The position numbers were made by a program, and so were the translations under genes. A DNA stretch of 64,000 nucleotides from positions 930,001 to 994,000 of the forward strand of contig JALIRH010000005.1 of NCBI GenBank assembly GCA_023055505.1, read 5' to 3'. Below the pieces are notes generated by a model, which worked only from the letters and a program-made list of their open reading frames with translations, had not been told where the DNA came from and made no database searches. Shown here one piece after another: positions 50,741 through 63,282 of this stretch; the stretch's first letter is position 1; each line of letters starts with the position of its first letter. Origin of the DNA: Callipepla californica brunnescens. Its lineage: Eukaryota > Chordata > Aves > Galliformes > Odontophoridae.

Positions 50741-53700
50741 CTGAAAAAATGAGAAGTGGGCATTAATACAACAAGATATTTATATTAACCAGGAATACAA
50801 ATTAACGTGCATTTATTTCCATGAATACGCATTCTTCATATACTTGCAACCACTTTTAATTGGCCTATTCTTCACAAAAGACAATGCCATGTTATTGAAG
50901 ATAAATAGGCTGATTTCAAGAGATTTTCAAGAATATTTTTGAAGTATTGCCTGATTATAGCTTCATTCAAACCTTGTTTCTTTCCCTCTAATTTTGAAGA
51001 GAGAGTAATATTTTTCAATTTTTTCTGCTATCAGCTTACCATATTCTATCCTGTCAAGTCTGAGGTGGCAATCCAGAGTTGGTTGACAGTTGAGCCTGCC
51101 ATTTTCCTACTCCAGACTGTTTCTTACATTCTTTGCTAATGCAGTGGGCCTGCGTTACCCTGTTTATGGTATGTACGTTTATGTCACCCCGTATCCTGAA
51201 AATTACAACATAACTTTCTTCAGGTTGCAAACTCCCTCTGCCACTCTCTGATTTCAACAGTGCTACATCTGTACTTCATATTACACCTACGTGCATTTTG
51301 AAGTAAGATCAGTGCCTGCATGCTTAAGACAAACTTCAAAAAAAGGAGCACAAATAACCTATTTTAGATTAAAATTAGTTCAACAACAAAAAGCATTAAA
51401 GCATATATACCTAAAAAGTGGGAGAATTTCTCCTTGATTGAAGAACAGACTTATACAAAGATAGTATCTGCAGTTGTCCCTGAACTTCTCTTCCTTTTCC
51501 TTTTTTATTTTTTTTTTATTCAATTAAAATGAGAACGTGACCTAAAGTAACCTTACAATAACAATGCTAAATATGTTCTAGCGTATAATGGAGACAGAAT
51601 AGAAGTCTGGTTGTTGTTTTTTGCGTTTTTGTGTTGTTGTTGTTTTTTTTTTTCCAGACACTGGCAATGAGTCAAAAGAGATAGAAAGATTTATATAAAG
51701 ATTTATATACATATATATATATATGTTTCAAATTTCAACACAGTTATACTTAAAACCTGCATTTAAATGGGTGCCTGTTTGTTATGATCTATTGCTAACT
51801 TCTGTTCAAAACCAATACAGTATAACTCTATTAAGGCCATTTCAGAATCCTTTTTTCCCCAGGCAATTTTTTGATTCAGGCACTCTCGTCATTGCTGCAG
51901 GTAAGTTAACGTGCTGCATGCTTGCTTTGGATACCAAGTTACCACTTTGCAATAATTTGTTTATTATATGAGGTCTGGATTACAGTTATATTACTTCAAG
52001 CTGGTTAGTTTAACCAATGAACCTGTCTATGAAGAAAGCAATAAGGAATGAGGAAGGCTGCAAGCGTGGTATTCATTAACCAGTCACATCTTGTTCGGTG
52101 TTTTCAGTGCCAATAATCCTAGATTATTTCACCACTGTGGTCTCTGTAACTAAGAGAGTAACGTTACTTTGTGCCACTTCCCTCGATACAGCAATGCTTA
52201 TACAGATACCTGAGATCAGCTTAACAGCTCCTCTTTGGGGTGATAAAAGTCACAGAAGATTAAAATGAATTTGAGAGACTTAAAATTCATTTATGGCTAC
52301 CAAATTATTCGATTAAAAACAGCTAACACAATCCCAAATTTTATACCTTAGATACACTAAAAGAACTAAAGACTGATACTTTACCTGCATGTCTGGTGAT
52401 GAAATCTTTTTCCTTTTAAGAAACATTTATTGGGAGATTCTATACATTCGCAGGTGCATTTTGCAGGATTTAGCGGCTGATGTTTGGGGCAGGTCTTTTT
52501 ACACACACACTGGCACTTTTCTTCATCGAATTCCTTGTTGGGCCCACAGGAAGCGGGAAGCAGTTTGTTTTTGCACGTGCACTGACACGACGCCCTGTCT
52601 AATTCCTTGTGAGGACCACAGCTTGAGGGCCGCACACCTCCTTTGCAGACGCATTGACAGGTTTCTTCATCCAGCTCTTTGTTGGGCCCACAAATATGGA
52701 ATCCTTCAGACGTGTCTGGAAATGCAGCAGAGAAGTTGCACAGTTATCAGAATTTCGTCTTTTCCCACTCTTGTATTTTTATGTCAAAAAACAACTTCCA
52801 TTCATACTTCTCACGGTATATAGAAATATAAATCAAATATATAAATTTATATTTGTATTTTGATTTATAATATATATAAATATAAACCAGAAGACAAGCA
52901 ATGTAATACTATAAATAAAAAATCAACTATTTATTTAACTAACTCATAATTTTTTCTTTAGGCAAATCAAAATATGGAACTACATTTAATCATCTAAGCA
53001 AAACTACTCACCAGAATCTCCAAGGTGAGAAGAGAAACCAAAATCGTGCTGTGCCAAGCATCTGCAAATTTGATTATTCCAGACGTGATTTTTTGGACAG
53101 GTCTTGTTTGCCACATGACACCTATTGAATGAAATATACTGCTCATTTAGTGCTTTAATAACAAAGAAAAGATTTTAGGTGCTGTTTCCATTTACATACG
53201 CTCCATTACAAAACTCTTTTATAATCTTAATTTTTACTTTTAATCGAGACAGTAACTGGTTAGTTCTCCCCTGTACAGGAATGTCCAACCATTTACTGAA
53301 AATACCATCTCACCTTTCAAGTTTTAGCTCTGACTTCCAAAAACCAATGCAAGTGCTCTCTAACCCTCCCATGAAAGCCTTACATATCAGTATAAAAACA
53401 ACTGTACGTTAGATACCACATAGTTGGGAGCAGACAAAATTTTCTGCATAGCTTTTGGCAGTACAAAAATGATTTCTTTATGTACACAGGCATAAAACAA
53501 TTGACGGTAATTTCTGAATCAATGTCGTAGGCCAAACTCAAATTTCTAAAACGTAATCCAATTATCACCTTCCCTTCTTTATGTGAAAGTTATGTCATTA
53601 ACTGATTATTTCTTATCAGCCACTCAGATCTTGGACACCTTTATTGGCTGCAAAGATTTGGACTTCATTAGTAATGAAGTCACTTCAGACATGAGAGAAA

Positions 53701-56700
53701 ATAAACCATTTAGCATTTAGTTTTCTGTACCTGCAGAGTCTTGCAGCCAAAGAAAGCAAAAAAATCCTAACAGTAGCTGTTTGCTTTTTAAAGAATGTGA
53801 AACTCAGTAAGTCCACCACATAAGGAATATTTGTAAGTATTATCTGATCTTCCTTCCTTGTAATTTCTTTATCACTACAGTTGCCATTACAACTTTTAAT
53901 GAGTCATGCCTAACTTCATGCATCCAAGCTGTGTCATCTATTCATTATTTCTGTAGTATTACTAAAATTCTCATCTGTTAAACATAATCCATTTTAGGTA
54001 CTTTCTCCTTTCCATGAGAGCAGCAGCATGACTCACTCACTGAAAAATGCAGGTGCTAGGACATTCTTCCTCGATTATCATTCGAGGACACCACTCCCCT
54101 TCACCACATTAAACACCACTTTTTCTGTAGTTTAACATCAGCCTGCACCACCTCATGCTTTATCAACCTGGTGTTTCCTGATTTCACTCCACTAATGATC
54201 TCATCCTTGCTGCCTAGCTTGGCACACGTCCTTTTACCTGTCTCCTGTTTCAGCTTGAGAAATGGCACAGAGAATTTACAGGCCTATGGTGGTATTCTGT
54301 TTAAAAGCCGAATACACACAATAACCTGGAGCAGCTTGGCCAAACCGAGCACATTTAAAATGGCTGAATGTTAAAATGACTTATTTTAGGAAAGTTCAAG
54401 AAGGCTTAAAAAATAAAAAAAAATAAAAAAAATCAGATAAGAAAACCTTTCAAGAAAAAAATTTACTACTACTTTTCACATTTTCAACATAAAATAAAAT
54501 AGCTTGCTAAGTCATTACCTGGCATATAAGACAGAAATGTATAGCATCTACAATATACATCTAAAATGTGCATGTTAACTCTCTAAGCACCTACCTTACT
54601 TGCACTACCATGGGAAAAGAGATCTGAATGACATGTAATGAGAACTCTGCACTGTTCTCCTGCTCCACTTTAGCCCCTACTCCCTGCAAAATCACCAAAT
54701 TTCTAAAATAAAGTATCAAATTTCTAACTGAGTTGCAAATCTTGATGAAATTCTATATAAGCAGAGAAGGATAGAGCTTAAGAAGCCATTAATCCAGGAG
54801 GTATCCTGAAATGCCAGTTAGCATGAACTGACACGCCTCAGCTGTACAAGTATGTAGAGGTAGCTACCATGTATTTATTACAAGGAAATAAATGGAACAA
54901 AGCAGAACAGGTAAAGATGTGGGCCTTAATTCACATGATCAAGTTGTGCAGAAAACATATTTCATAGAAATAATAGAAAGATTATTTTCATAGAAAAACT
55001 AATCTTATTCTATCTTACGAGTAATTTTTCTCTTCTTTCTAATGTGTAGCGTGACACATACAGACTACAAGATCACAAGTGATAGCACCCTAAAAACAAA
55101 GTTTATATTCTTGGCTTTTTCTTTTCAATAATACACCAGATCATTACCATATCTCTGTTAAAATGGGCATGCACAGAAATATATGTACACATGCATATCT
55201 GCTGCTGTAACATGAGCAGTATCTGTGAGGCAAAAAGCTCTACCTCCACTAAAATACACAGTGGGATTCCAAAAAGTATTCTGACATGCATCATAAATCG
55301 CTTTTAGTTTAAAAGCTAGGGCTTCTTTTAAAAGGAACATATTAAAAAGCAAACATACAAAAAATAAAAATAAAAAAAAAAAAACACAGCCGAATTGCTT
55401 CAAGATTCTGGAAACAAAAGTAAAAACAGTGCTTAACAATAAACAAGGCCTGTATATGTTCAAATTTAGCATTATAGGACAGTGAATAGTCTGAAAGCTC
55501 TTTTCTTTAACAATAGGTAGCTGTTTCTTGGCTAGAATAAAGTCTTACCATGATAATTACAGCTGCACTTAGCATATAAGCACTGAGTCAGCATAATTTG
55601 ACTTTATTATTGACTCTTAGGTTTTGAGTTTTTATAATCTATTAATTATCCAATTAACTAACTACTAGATTCATTCCCTAATGTTCTCCTAATCCACTGT
55701 TCATAATCCACATCTTGATGAACCAATTCAACAATTTGAATTCAAACAGAACATAATCTGTGTTCAGCTTGAACACATCAGAGCCCATCCAGACTTTAAC
55801 TGACTGAAATAAACGCAAAGAGGAAGACTTAGCTCATTTCTATGGGCATTTTAAACTGTTAATTCACCTTATTAAAAATGAATGTAATTAATTCCAGGTT
55901 AGCTTTTAGTCACTGATCTTCTATAAAGCACTCATTAGTCTGTTATCTAAATATTTTCTATTTAATATTTATTCATCATGAAATCAAACACTTGGTTCTC
56001 TAAAATGACGGAAACGAGTGCTTTAAGTGTTAAAACACTTTTGTGAGTTTTCCTGCCAAAATCACCAAGCCTATGGACTAACTGAACAAATCTATTTGTC
56101 AGTTCTGTAGACTATTCATTAACACTTCATTTCCCCTTCCCACTCTGTTTTCACTTCTGGCAGGGTTCTCCTTTTAACAGTGTAGGACTTTTTGGTTGTT
56201 TATATTTTCTTTCAAAAGGAAAATACAGTTTGAGGGAGAAATACTATCTACTTCTTATCTGTAAAAAAAAAAAAAAAAACTATTTTTGAATAGTTTTCCA
56301 TTGTAATTATTATTAAAAGTGATTTTGTTATTTACTTTAAAACCTTAAATTCATTTTAGCTGTTTCCATGGATTACAGGGAAATCGACTCGTTATTTTTC
56401 ATTTTCTACTGACCTGTCCCTAGTTTTCACACTGGGCAAAAAGGTACTGAGCTAATTATTTAATAACAGTCTTTTCTTGTAAAACAATATCAGCTCTATT
56501 GCAAAATGTATTTTGCGATTACTGATACATATAAGTTTACTTTTCTTAACTGTGAAAGCTTCCAGCAATACTTTATACTTAATCACACAGGCTTTCTTAT
56601 AATGCAAAAGAAAAGACAAGTCTCATACTTACTGGGTTTGTGTTGCTGGCAAGGAACGTCTTATGATAGAATGAACTTGTCTGTAAACATCCAACTTAGA

Positions 56701-56784
56701 CATGCATCTGCAGGACGTGTGATTGGCAAAACTGACAGTTACAGGTTTGGGGCCATGAGAGAGAGGCACTGTAATCTCAAACAA
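50626..56784 (-). CDS. VEGFC: Vascular endothelial growth factor C, C-terminal half (join of four exons, 5' partial)
   Basis: VEGF-C is a secreted, disulfide-linked growth factor that activates VEGFR-3 (and VEGFR-2 when fully processed) to drive growth of lymphatic vessels. The coding parts are 56784-56633, 53121-53012, 52715-52385 and 50740-50626. All introns are GT..AG and the phases agree (2, 1, 0-after-two-bases), giving 708 nt: 235 codons and TAG. Counting the first Leu as residue 1, residues 1-43 are the end of the VEGF homology domain with its terminal CRC, 43/44 is the HSIIRR|SLPA proprotein-convertase site, and the rest is the C-terminal propeptide. That propeptide has tandem C-x10-C-x-C-x-C repeats like those of Balbiani ring 3 protein and ends in VCRCVPTYWKRPLMN. 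By family knowledge 235 residues match the human protein from about residue 185 to 419. The first three exons are not in the window. The paralogue VEGFD is excluded by the four uninterrupted propeptide repeats and the close match to VEGF-C. Confidence 0.97.
50741..52384 (-). other. VEGFC: VEGFC intron 6
   Basis: An intron of 1644 nt, GTAAAG...TTTTTTCAG. It contains an AT-rich stretch, a T-rich tract at about 51635-51654 and a short (TA)n run at about 51708-51724. I see no repeat family and no RNA gene. Confidence 0.9.
52385..52715 (-). CDS. VEGFC: VEGFC exon 6: tandem Balbiani-ring-like cysteine repeats
   Basis: This exon has 331 nt and runs between the acceptor CATTTCCAG and the donor CAG|GTAAAG. 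It holds four successive C-x10-C-x-C-x-C units. Their x10 segments are GPNKELDEET, GPHKELDRAS, GPNKEFDEEK and PKHQPLNPAK. They are followed by the start of a variant unit (C-FLKGKRFHHQT-C-S-C) that finishes in exon 7. In the family this propeptide stays disulfide-linked to the growth factor until processing, and it helps binding to matrix and to the CCBE1/ADAMTS3 activation complex. A long open frame can be read from 52635, but the true reading continues upstream to the acceptor at 52715. The codon before RPSSC is GTG (Val), so it is not a start. Confidence 0.97.
52716..53011 (-). other. VEGFC: VEGFC intron 5
   Basis: A short intron of 296 nt, GTGAGT...CATTTCCAG. It is AT-rich, with a run of TATA-like sequence near 52805-52885. 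Nothing else was recognised. Confidence 0.9.
53012..53121 (-). CDS. VEGFC: VEGFC exon 5: start of the cysteine-rich propeptide
   Basis: This exon has 110 nt and runs between the acceptor TTCAATAG and the donor CTG|GTGAGT. It completes the split Gln codon and then encodes CHVANKTCPKNHVWNNQICR followed by CLAQHDFGFSSHLGDS. It shows C-x6-C-x10-C-x-C spacing, the first Balbiani-type cysteine unit of the propeptide, and an NKT glycosylation sequon. It ends with one base of an Asp codon completed by exon 6. The stretch after CLAQ is the least conserved part of the propeptide relative to human, as expected for a linker. It is too short and too spliced to appear as a simple open frame. Confidence 0.95.
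53122..56632 (-). other. VEGFC: VEGFC intron 4
   Basis: An intron of 3511 nt, GTAAGT...TTCAATAG. No CR1 or LTR is visible. It holds A-rich tracts at about 54405-54432 and 55365-55385 and a 17-base A run near 56262-56279. The open frames inside it are short and unrelated to VEGFC. Confidence 0.9.
56633..56784 (-). CDS. VEGFC: VEGFC exon 4: end of the VEGF homology domain and the processing site
   Basis: This exon has 152 nt and runs between the acceptor TTCTATAG and the donor CCA|GTAAGT. It enters in phase 0 with LFEITVPLS and leaves after two bases of a Gln codon. It encodes the last strands of the cystine-knot domain (VTVSFANHTSCRCMSKLDVY), including the paired CRC cysteines and an NHT glycosylation sequon. 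It then encodes the linker VYRQVHSIIRRSLPAT. In the family, cleavage after the Arg-Arg before SLPA separates the growth-factor domain from the C-terminal propeptide; the dibasic site is intact here. Compared with the human sequence as I recall it, the differences are conservative (for example SHGP for SQGP and VSFA for ISFA). Confidence 0.96.
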
Positions 56785-59700
56785 CTATAGAAGGGAAAGC
56801 AAAGAGAAGAAAAGAATTTGTTTATAGTCTAGTAACAGTACAACTGAAGATAATACAGTGATATGTATACAGACACAGCCATCAAGAATTTAATTTTGTG
56901 TTTTTCTTCTCCAGTATAATTCAGTGAAATACTTAATTGAACTGCTAAATCATGATTTACATTATAAAAAATAAAATCTAACATTTTTAATGTTAAATCC
57001 TATTACATGCCTGTTTGCATACTATGACATTCAAATCAAAGTTACCAAAGTTGTTAAGAAAACATATGAAGAACTCATTCTTCTACAGGAAATAACTTCA
57101 AATTGGAAGACTTTTTAATATTTGAAACATAGTATTTGGAATATGCTTCAGAAAGTTGGAAAACAATAATAATTTTAAGAATGAATAGACTACAACCTAA
57201 TACATTGGGTGCAAAATAACGGAGCTTGTTTATAACAGCAGCGTGTTGTATTTAGACAAAACATTTTTGGATGAACAAATGTTAAGATACATCATAAAGT
57301 GTATTTTTTCTTTCTAGTATTTATATAAATGAAAATTAGATTGTCATCTAATGGAACGCATACTGAATATTTTCCCAGGACGTTAAGAAACAATCTGCTT
57401 TAAAATATTCATGTATGCTAATTAATGCAATCCCAATTTTAGTGAGAAACGTAGCTTAACAAGTGAAAGAAGATGACTTCAACGGTGCCTCATGGAAGAA
57501 TTAAACATGAGATAACAGAAAAACATTGAGACATTTCAGTATTGAATTCAGAAGACCTAAGTTAAGAAAGTGAGGAGACTTCACTTCAAGACTCAAGTCT
57601 CAATACTGAGATGTTAGGACACGCTTTTATGTCAAAGTAGTTTGTAATTTATGACTTTTATAGTATGGCAGACAGGCTGCATGCGAAAGTAACTAAACAA
57701 AAAAGCAAGTATAAATTTAAATGATTCAGAATGCAAAGCACATCTACAGGATAACTTAACAGAAAATCTTGCACAGAATTGCACAAGTGAGCCTGGGTGC
57801 TGACAGGCATGCAGGTGCAGCACTGTGGTGTGTACTCATCGAGTACCTGCAAGCTATAAGTGTGCTTGTACAGCCCATGGTAAAGATCATACTATTGCCA
57901 GACCTAAATTACACAGCTTAAGCCTAAGCTTTCTAAAGTGTTGTCTACTATGACTAATATCAATGTAACAAAATGAATTCTGGCACTATTTAGTGACTGA
58001 ATTTTTTAAAAGTTTTAAGTTAGGAATGTCTCATAAAATAATATAACGCAAATAATTCTGACAACTCAGTTCTGTTACAGAGGATTACAATGCTATTAGC
58101 GTTACCTCAAGAACTACTACATCTCTTATATTAGTCTTCATGAAGAATAGTTTTCACTTCTGCATACAGTACTTATTTGAGTAAATAGATGCTTTGGCTA
58201 TCTCTGTTCTAAAATCTTGATCTCTAATCATATGGCAAAAGTCATCTTTTCAAGAATTCCATGTCTTTTCCTTTTTTTCTTTCAAAAAGTTGTGTGTATA
58301 GAAGGATGGTACAACTGTTAAGTCCTCTTGGCCATCTACAAATCCATAGATGAAGAATTCTTAAGTATCTTGTAAAAAAAACCCTGATACTTCTTCAAAT
58401 GAACTAAAGGGCAAGACAACAAGCATGCAGCTTTCTCTGCTCTCATAACATTATGAATTTGCTAAACCAAAGCAAAAATAGAAACCCACTACAGAGAGAA
58501 CTGACAAAACTTGGTAGCTAAAGAGGAGCACGGCTATTTGCATGGAACAGTCTATAGCTATTTGAAATAAAAGGGCATGCTTTGTTCTTCCCCTGTTCTT
58601 GGAGCATGTTGGTTTGCCACACTGCAAAATCTAACAGAATCCACACCACTGGAGTGAGCAATGTAGGATGCCAATTGCAATCCCCAAGCACTTGTTGGGC
58701 TTCTGGAATAAGCTGAAGTAAATTTCACTAAAAAACCTAACACTTCAAGAGTGTGAGCTGAAGACGCGAATTCACATTTATCAACATTTCATCAACTTTT
58801 ATCCATTCATTTAAAATGTGAAAGGCATCACTTTAGAGATGAATATTGCTAACAAATATTACCATTCACAGGTACACCACAAAAAATCCTCACTAAGCAA
58901 TGGAAATGTAAACTGGCTTCCTTGTTCTCACTGATCACTTTCAATTTATTCTATTGAATACTGTTAAAGGCCGTGTATTTTGCAACATCTTCTGGTAGCT
59001 ACTGTTTATAAGTAGAGTCAACAAAACAAAGCCAACTATTGATCTTAGAAGTGATATTATATTACTATACTTCATGCACTTTAGGGAAGCGCAAAAGATG
59101 ATATGCTGATTAGCATTTCAGAAAACAATAAAAACAGATCTGTTTTCCTCAGTGGAAATCACAGAAGCAAAACAATGAAATTATATTTGTCGCTTTGTTT
59201 GTCCTTCACCTTTTAGTATCTTTGCATACAGTCCTAGGAGACTATATTCTGATGCATGCTGAAAAGAAAGGAGATATTTATCTAAAGAAAACATATCAAG
59301 AAGGGATTTAACAAGAATATCATTGAAAAGTAGTCTGTTACAAAAGATATATTATATACTCAGAATAATTCTGCTTAAATAATCTTTGGTATTTTGAAAT
59401 AATACTCATTCTGAAAAATAGCCAATGTTCTGGCCTCAGCTGTGCTAGCCGCATCTCTAAACCCAATGAACCTGTTTAAGTGAAAGTGAATATACGTAAG
59501 CTGGGTTTGAATCATCATCTCAAGAAATCATCTCAGGTTAGGTAAGACCTGACCTTCCGAAATGCTTTCTGGTTTTGTCAGCACCTCTAATTTATTTCTT
59601 GCTATTCTTCTTCAGAACAGTAATTTCAACATCTTTTGTCACTACAGGGCATATTTAGTAACATCTAACCACCAAATATGAAGACCTAGAAATAACTTTT

Positions 59701-61449
59701 GTATGAGAAATACACCATAACATCTGTGTATGAAGCTTCTTTTCTAGCACTATTGTGGGTTGTCTACTGTCCCTGTGGGTACTTCCTTCTGGAGAGAAGT
59801 TGTCTGTGTTTTGGTATGATTGCCCCATTCACTAACGAACCAATTTTACTTGCATGTTCAAAGGCCCAAATCTTCCCTTCCTTCCCAGCTTCAAATAAAA
59901 AATTGAACTAATTCATGCTCCAGGCAATAAGGTGAAGGACATTTCAATGGCTCAGGGAGCCATTAATAAAGACAGACATTCAGGATAAAAGACTGCAAAG
60001 AATGAGATTCTATCTCCAAAAAATGAAGAGATCTAATGGTAGTAGGTATTAGGTCAGGTTATTTCAAGGTGGAGAATCTTTATTGTTCACAGTTTTGAGA
60101 AAAGTAATAATTATAGTACATTAAACAGCAAATTAAAGTACATGAAATGACCCTAGTAGATGAGACTTGCCCATACTGTTCTGTACCTGTGCGCTACCAA
60201 CACTGCATTAAGGTCAGAAAACAAATGGAAAACAACCATCACAGCAATACATAGTGATAACTAAAGAGTACTATATTTACTGCTTCTTGAAGCAAAAAAA
60301 AAACAACAACAACAAATAAAACCAGTAGCTCAACTGAGAAACCTTGATGTTTTAAAACAAGGAAGAGTCTTTAAATTTTGACTTGAGGTCAGCTGAATTC
60401 ACTAATGGTGACTGTAAGACATTTTCAAACTTATCACTACATACTTAGATTTATAGGAAAATAACATGTCTATGTACTATATTTATGCTAATTTCTGTTA
60501 CCTTTCTGACTTGCAGCTGTCATTTTGTAGTAAAAAATCCCATGGAATCTAAAGACCACTTTATAAGACTAATTATCTCTCTTTTTTTTTTTTTTTCTGA
60601 ACACAATAATAAATGAGAAAGAGTAACAGAAAGAGAAAATGAAAACCCCTTTGACGAATGAACATTCACATCAAAGATCTACAGGTAATAGTTGGAAATA
60701 GTTTGAAAATTTATCCCACCATAAATCTTTCAAACTATCCCAAATTGAAATACTCATCTTCAGAAATGAAGAAAGGTTCATTTTTCTTCATATACTTGGA
60801 CTACAGCCATTAGAGTCCATTCTTATAGTCCACAGATATTCTTATAAATATCTGGGCACTTAATCACTTTTTATTCTCAGTACTGATTTTAAGCAAAAAT
60901 TCAAATAGTTTTTTTCATTAATATATTTCACACCCCTTCAATGTCAGCAAGAGATATCTAGTCATCTTAAACTCATATCAACTTTAGAATACGTGTAATG
61001 TTAAAATGCATACTATTCTCAAGAAACAGCACTGAAACACAAGCACAATTTGTACCTTAAAAGGCTTGGAAAGTCTGATTTTATTCTTTTTTTGTTGTTC
61101 AGACGAGTTGAGGAGACCTGTAATTTCTCTGCCTCAAACACAGCCTGTAATCAGGTGTATTTTTGGCTTAATTAATACTTAACCTTCATACCACTATACC
61201 AGCCAAAACTAAAAGGCAGCTTATCCTACAGACCTGAATGTCGGCTTCTCCTGCTGGTATTTTCTGCCTCTTGGAAAAGAGACGTATGCAATTAAACAAC
61301 TTTTCAGAGTAATACAGAGGTAAGAGAATAATTAGATTCCTTCTAGAAGCACGAATGCTGTTAAAGCCCATTTTTCCCCTGAACTTCGATTTTTTAATAT
61401 GTAAATTATTTTTTAAATCTGAGCTCAACAATCAGAAAGCATAAGCTCT

Positions 61450-61890
61450 GTGTTGTACTTCTTAGGTGAGAAACACATCCAGAGGAGACGAGGCCAAGGT
61501 AGTCCTGACTTGTTCCATCCAAGCAATCTTGACCTGTGGCACTCCACAATCTGCAATTACTGTGATGCCAAGTGCAACAGTCACTCCCCTCCCAGACTCT
61601 GTGTTCCTTCAGCTACCCTTGCAAGACCTCCCTGGCTAGAACTATGTCCCATGCAGACCGTCAAGTGGCTGGCTCCTTCCAGCTCCCACACTGGCAGAAT
61701 TCTTCCTTCACTCATTTACAGAGCTGAAGTTACAGAAATAAGGGTGGAACAAACTAGAACTCAGAGCAATTTCAACTTTAAACAAAATAAATGCAATAGC
61801 AGAAAGGACTCTCCAACTCTTGATCCAAAAAAGCTATCAGCATCCCAGTCAAAGAAAAATTCACATATAATCACCCTCACTGATCCTTAG
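61450..61890 (+). other. Unrecognised plus-strand open frame in VEGFC intron 3
   Basis: This is the longest open frame in the window (146 codons, antisense to VEGFC) and lies in a slightly GC-richer stretch. The translation has no signal peptide, membrane segment or motif that I recognise. It is Ser/Lys/Asn-rich toward the end and includes a few Cys near residues 35-50. In 64 kb of six-frame sequence a frame of this length is only mildly unexpected. I treat it as probably non-coding; it may be a decayed repeat or part of an unannotated transcript. Confidence 0.15.
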
Positions 61891-62044
61891 GAAGGCAAGT
61901 ATTTTTGTTTAACTGCATTGACAATTCCCTTCAGATTAACAGGAGCTCATGCCATACTTTCCAGAAAAAAAAAATCTTGATGTCTATACAAAGCATATTT
62001 ATTTGCTTCAGTGACTAAACTGATTTATTTAGCACTATTGTGAA

Positions 62045-62852
62045 AGGTGGGCCTGGGTGAACCTAATGAGGTTCAACACAGCAATGAGCGAGGTTTTGCA
62101 CTTGGGCCAGAGAAATCCCAGGCATTTATACAGACTGGAAGGAGTAGTCCTTGAGACAGCCCTGTAGAGAAGGACCTGGGGGCCCTGATGGATGACAAAC
62201 TTAACATGAGCCAGCAGTGTGCTCTTGCAGCTAGGAAAGCAAATGGTATCTTGGGCTCCATCAGAAGAGGGGTGGCCAGCAGGGACAGGGAGGTGACTGT
62301 CCCTCTCTACTCTGCTCCTGTGAGGCCCCATCTGGAGCCCTGTGTCCAGGACAGGACAAGAAAGACAGGGATCTGTTGGAGACAGTCCAGAGGAGGGCCA
62401 CAGAGATGATCAGAGGGCTGGAGCACCTCCCCTACAAAGACAGGCTGAGGGAGCTGGGCTTGTTCAGCCTGGATAAAAGAAGGTTGTGGGGTGACCTAAT
62501 TGCAGCCTTTCAGTACCTAAAGGGAGCCTATAAACAGGAGGGGAGTCAACTCTTTGAAAGGGTAGATAACAACAGGACAAGAGGAAGCGGTTTTAAGTTG
62601 AGGGGGGGAAGATTTAGGTTGGATGTCGGGGGAAGTTCTTTACTATGAGAATGGTGAGGTGCTGGAACAGGCTGCCCAGAGAGGTTGTGGATGCCCCATC
62701 CCTGGAAGTGTTCAAGGACAGATTGGATGGGGCCCTGGGCAACCCGGTCTAGTGTTAAAGGGGGAGATTGGTGGCCCTGCCTGTGGCAGTGGGGTTGGAG
62801 ATTCATGATCCTTGAGGTCCCTTCCAACCGAGGCCATTCTGTGATTCTGTGA
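62045..62852 (+). mobile_element. CR1 LINE 3' fragment (+), VEGFC intron 3
   Basis: A 5'-truncated chicken-repeat-1 non-LTR retrotransposon of about 810 bp. It carries the C-terminal tail of the CR1 reverse transcriptase, recognisable as [14 protein letters not shown], then after a frameshift around 62340-62375 as ERRATEM-like [17 protein letters not shown] and [18 protein letters not shown]. The 3' UTR follows with GGAACAGGCTGCCCAGAGAG and the terminal GGTCCCTTCCAACC...ATTCTGTGATTCTGTGA. It is the longest and best-preserved CR1 here, so relatively young, but it is dead because of the truncation and frameshift. Its orientation is opposite to VEGFC. Confidence 0.93.
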
Positions 62853-62928
62853 TATTGTTGTAACATATGAAATATAAAATAACATAAACTTATTTTCATA
62901 TTAAGATGAGAGAAGTTTACCAGCCTAG

Positions 62929-63282
62929 ATTACATAATGGGAAGGGACCTTAAAGCCCACACACTCCCAGCCCTCCTGCTGTGTACAGGGTTGCCCCCCA
63001 CCAGCCCAGGCTGTCCAGGGCCCCATCTCACCTGGCCTTGAACAACACCAGGGACTAGGTATCCACAGTTTCTCTGGGCAGCCTGTTCCTGTGCCTCACC
63101 ACCCACAGAGTAAAAAATTTCCTCCACATCTAACCTAAATTTCCCCTCTTTTAGTTTAAAGCCATTCCCCTTGGTCCTATCACTATCAGATCATATACGA
63201 AGTCTTTCTCCCTCATTTTTAAGTTCCCTTCAAGTACTGGAAAGCTGCAATGAAGTTCCCCAGAGCCTTCTCTTCATAGGAG
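62929..63282 (-). mobile_element. CR1 LINE 3' fragment (-), tail-to-tail with the preceding copy
   Basis: On plus it reads GGGAAGGGACCTTAAAGCCC, then CTGGCCTTGAACAACACCAG, then CTCTGGGCAGCCTGTTCC, the reverse complement of a CR1 3' end. It is about 350 bp long and contains the 3' UTR and the end of the coding tail. Only about 75 bp separate its 3' end from that of the plus-strand CR1 at 62045-62852, so the two form an imperfect inverted repeat. Confidence 0.9.

Noticed and set aside
52389..52823. 144-codon plus-strand open frame
   Set aside because: It is the antisense shadow of VEGFC exon 6.
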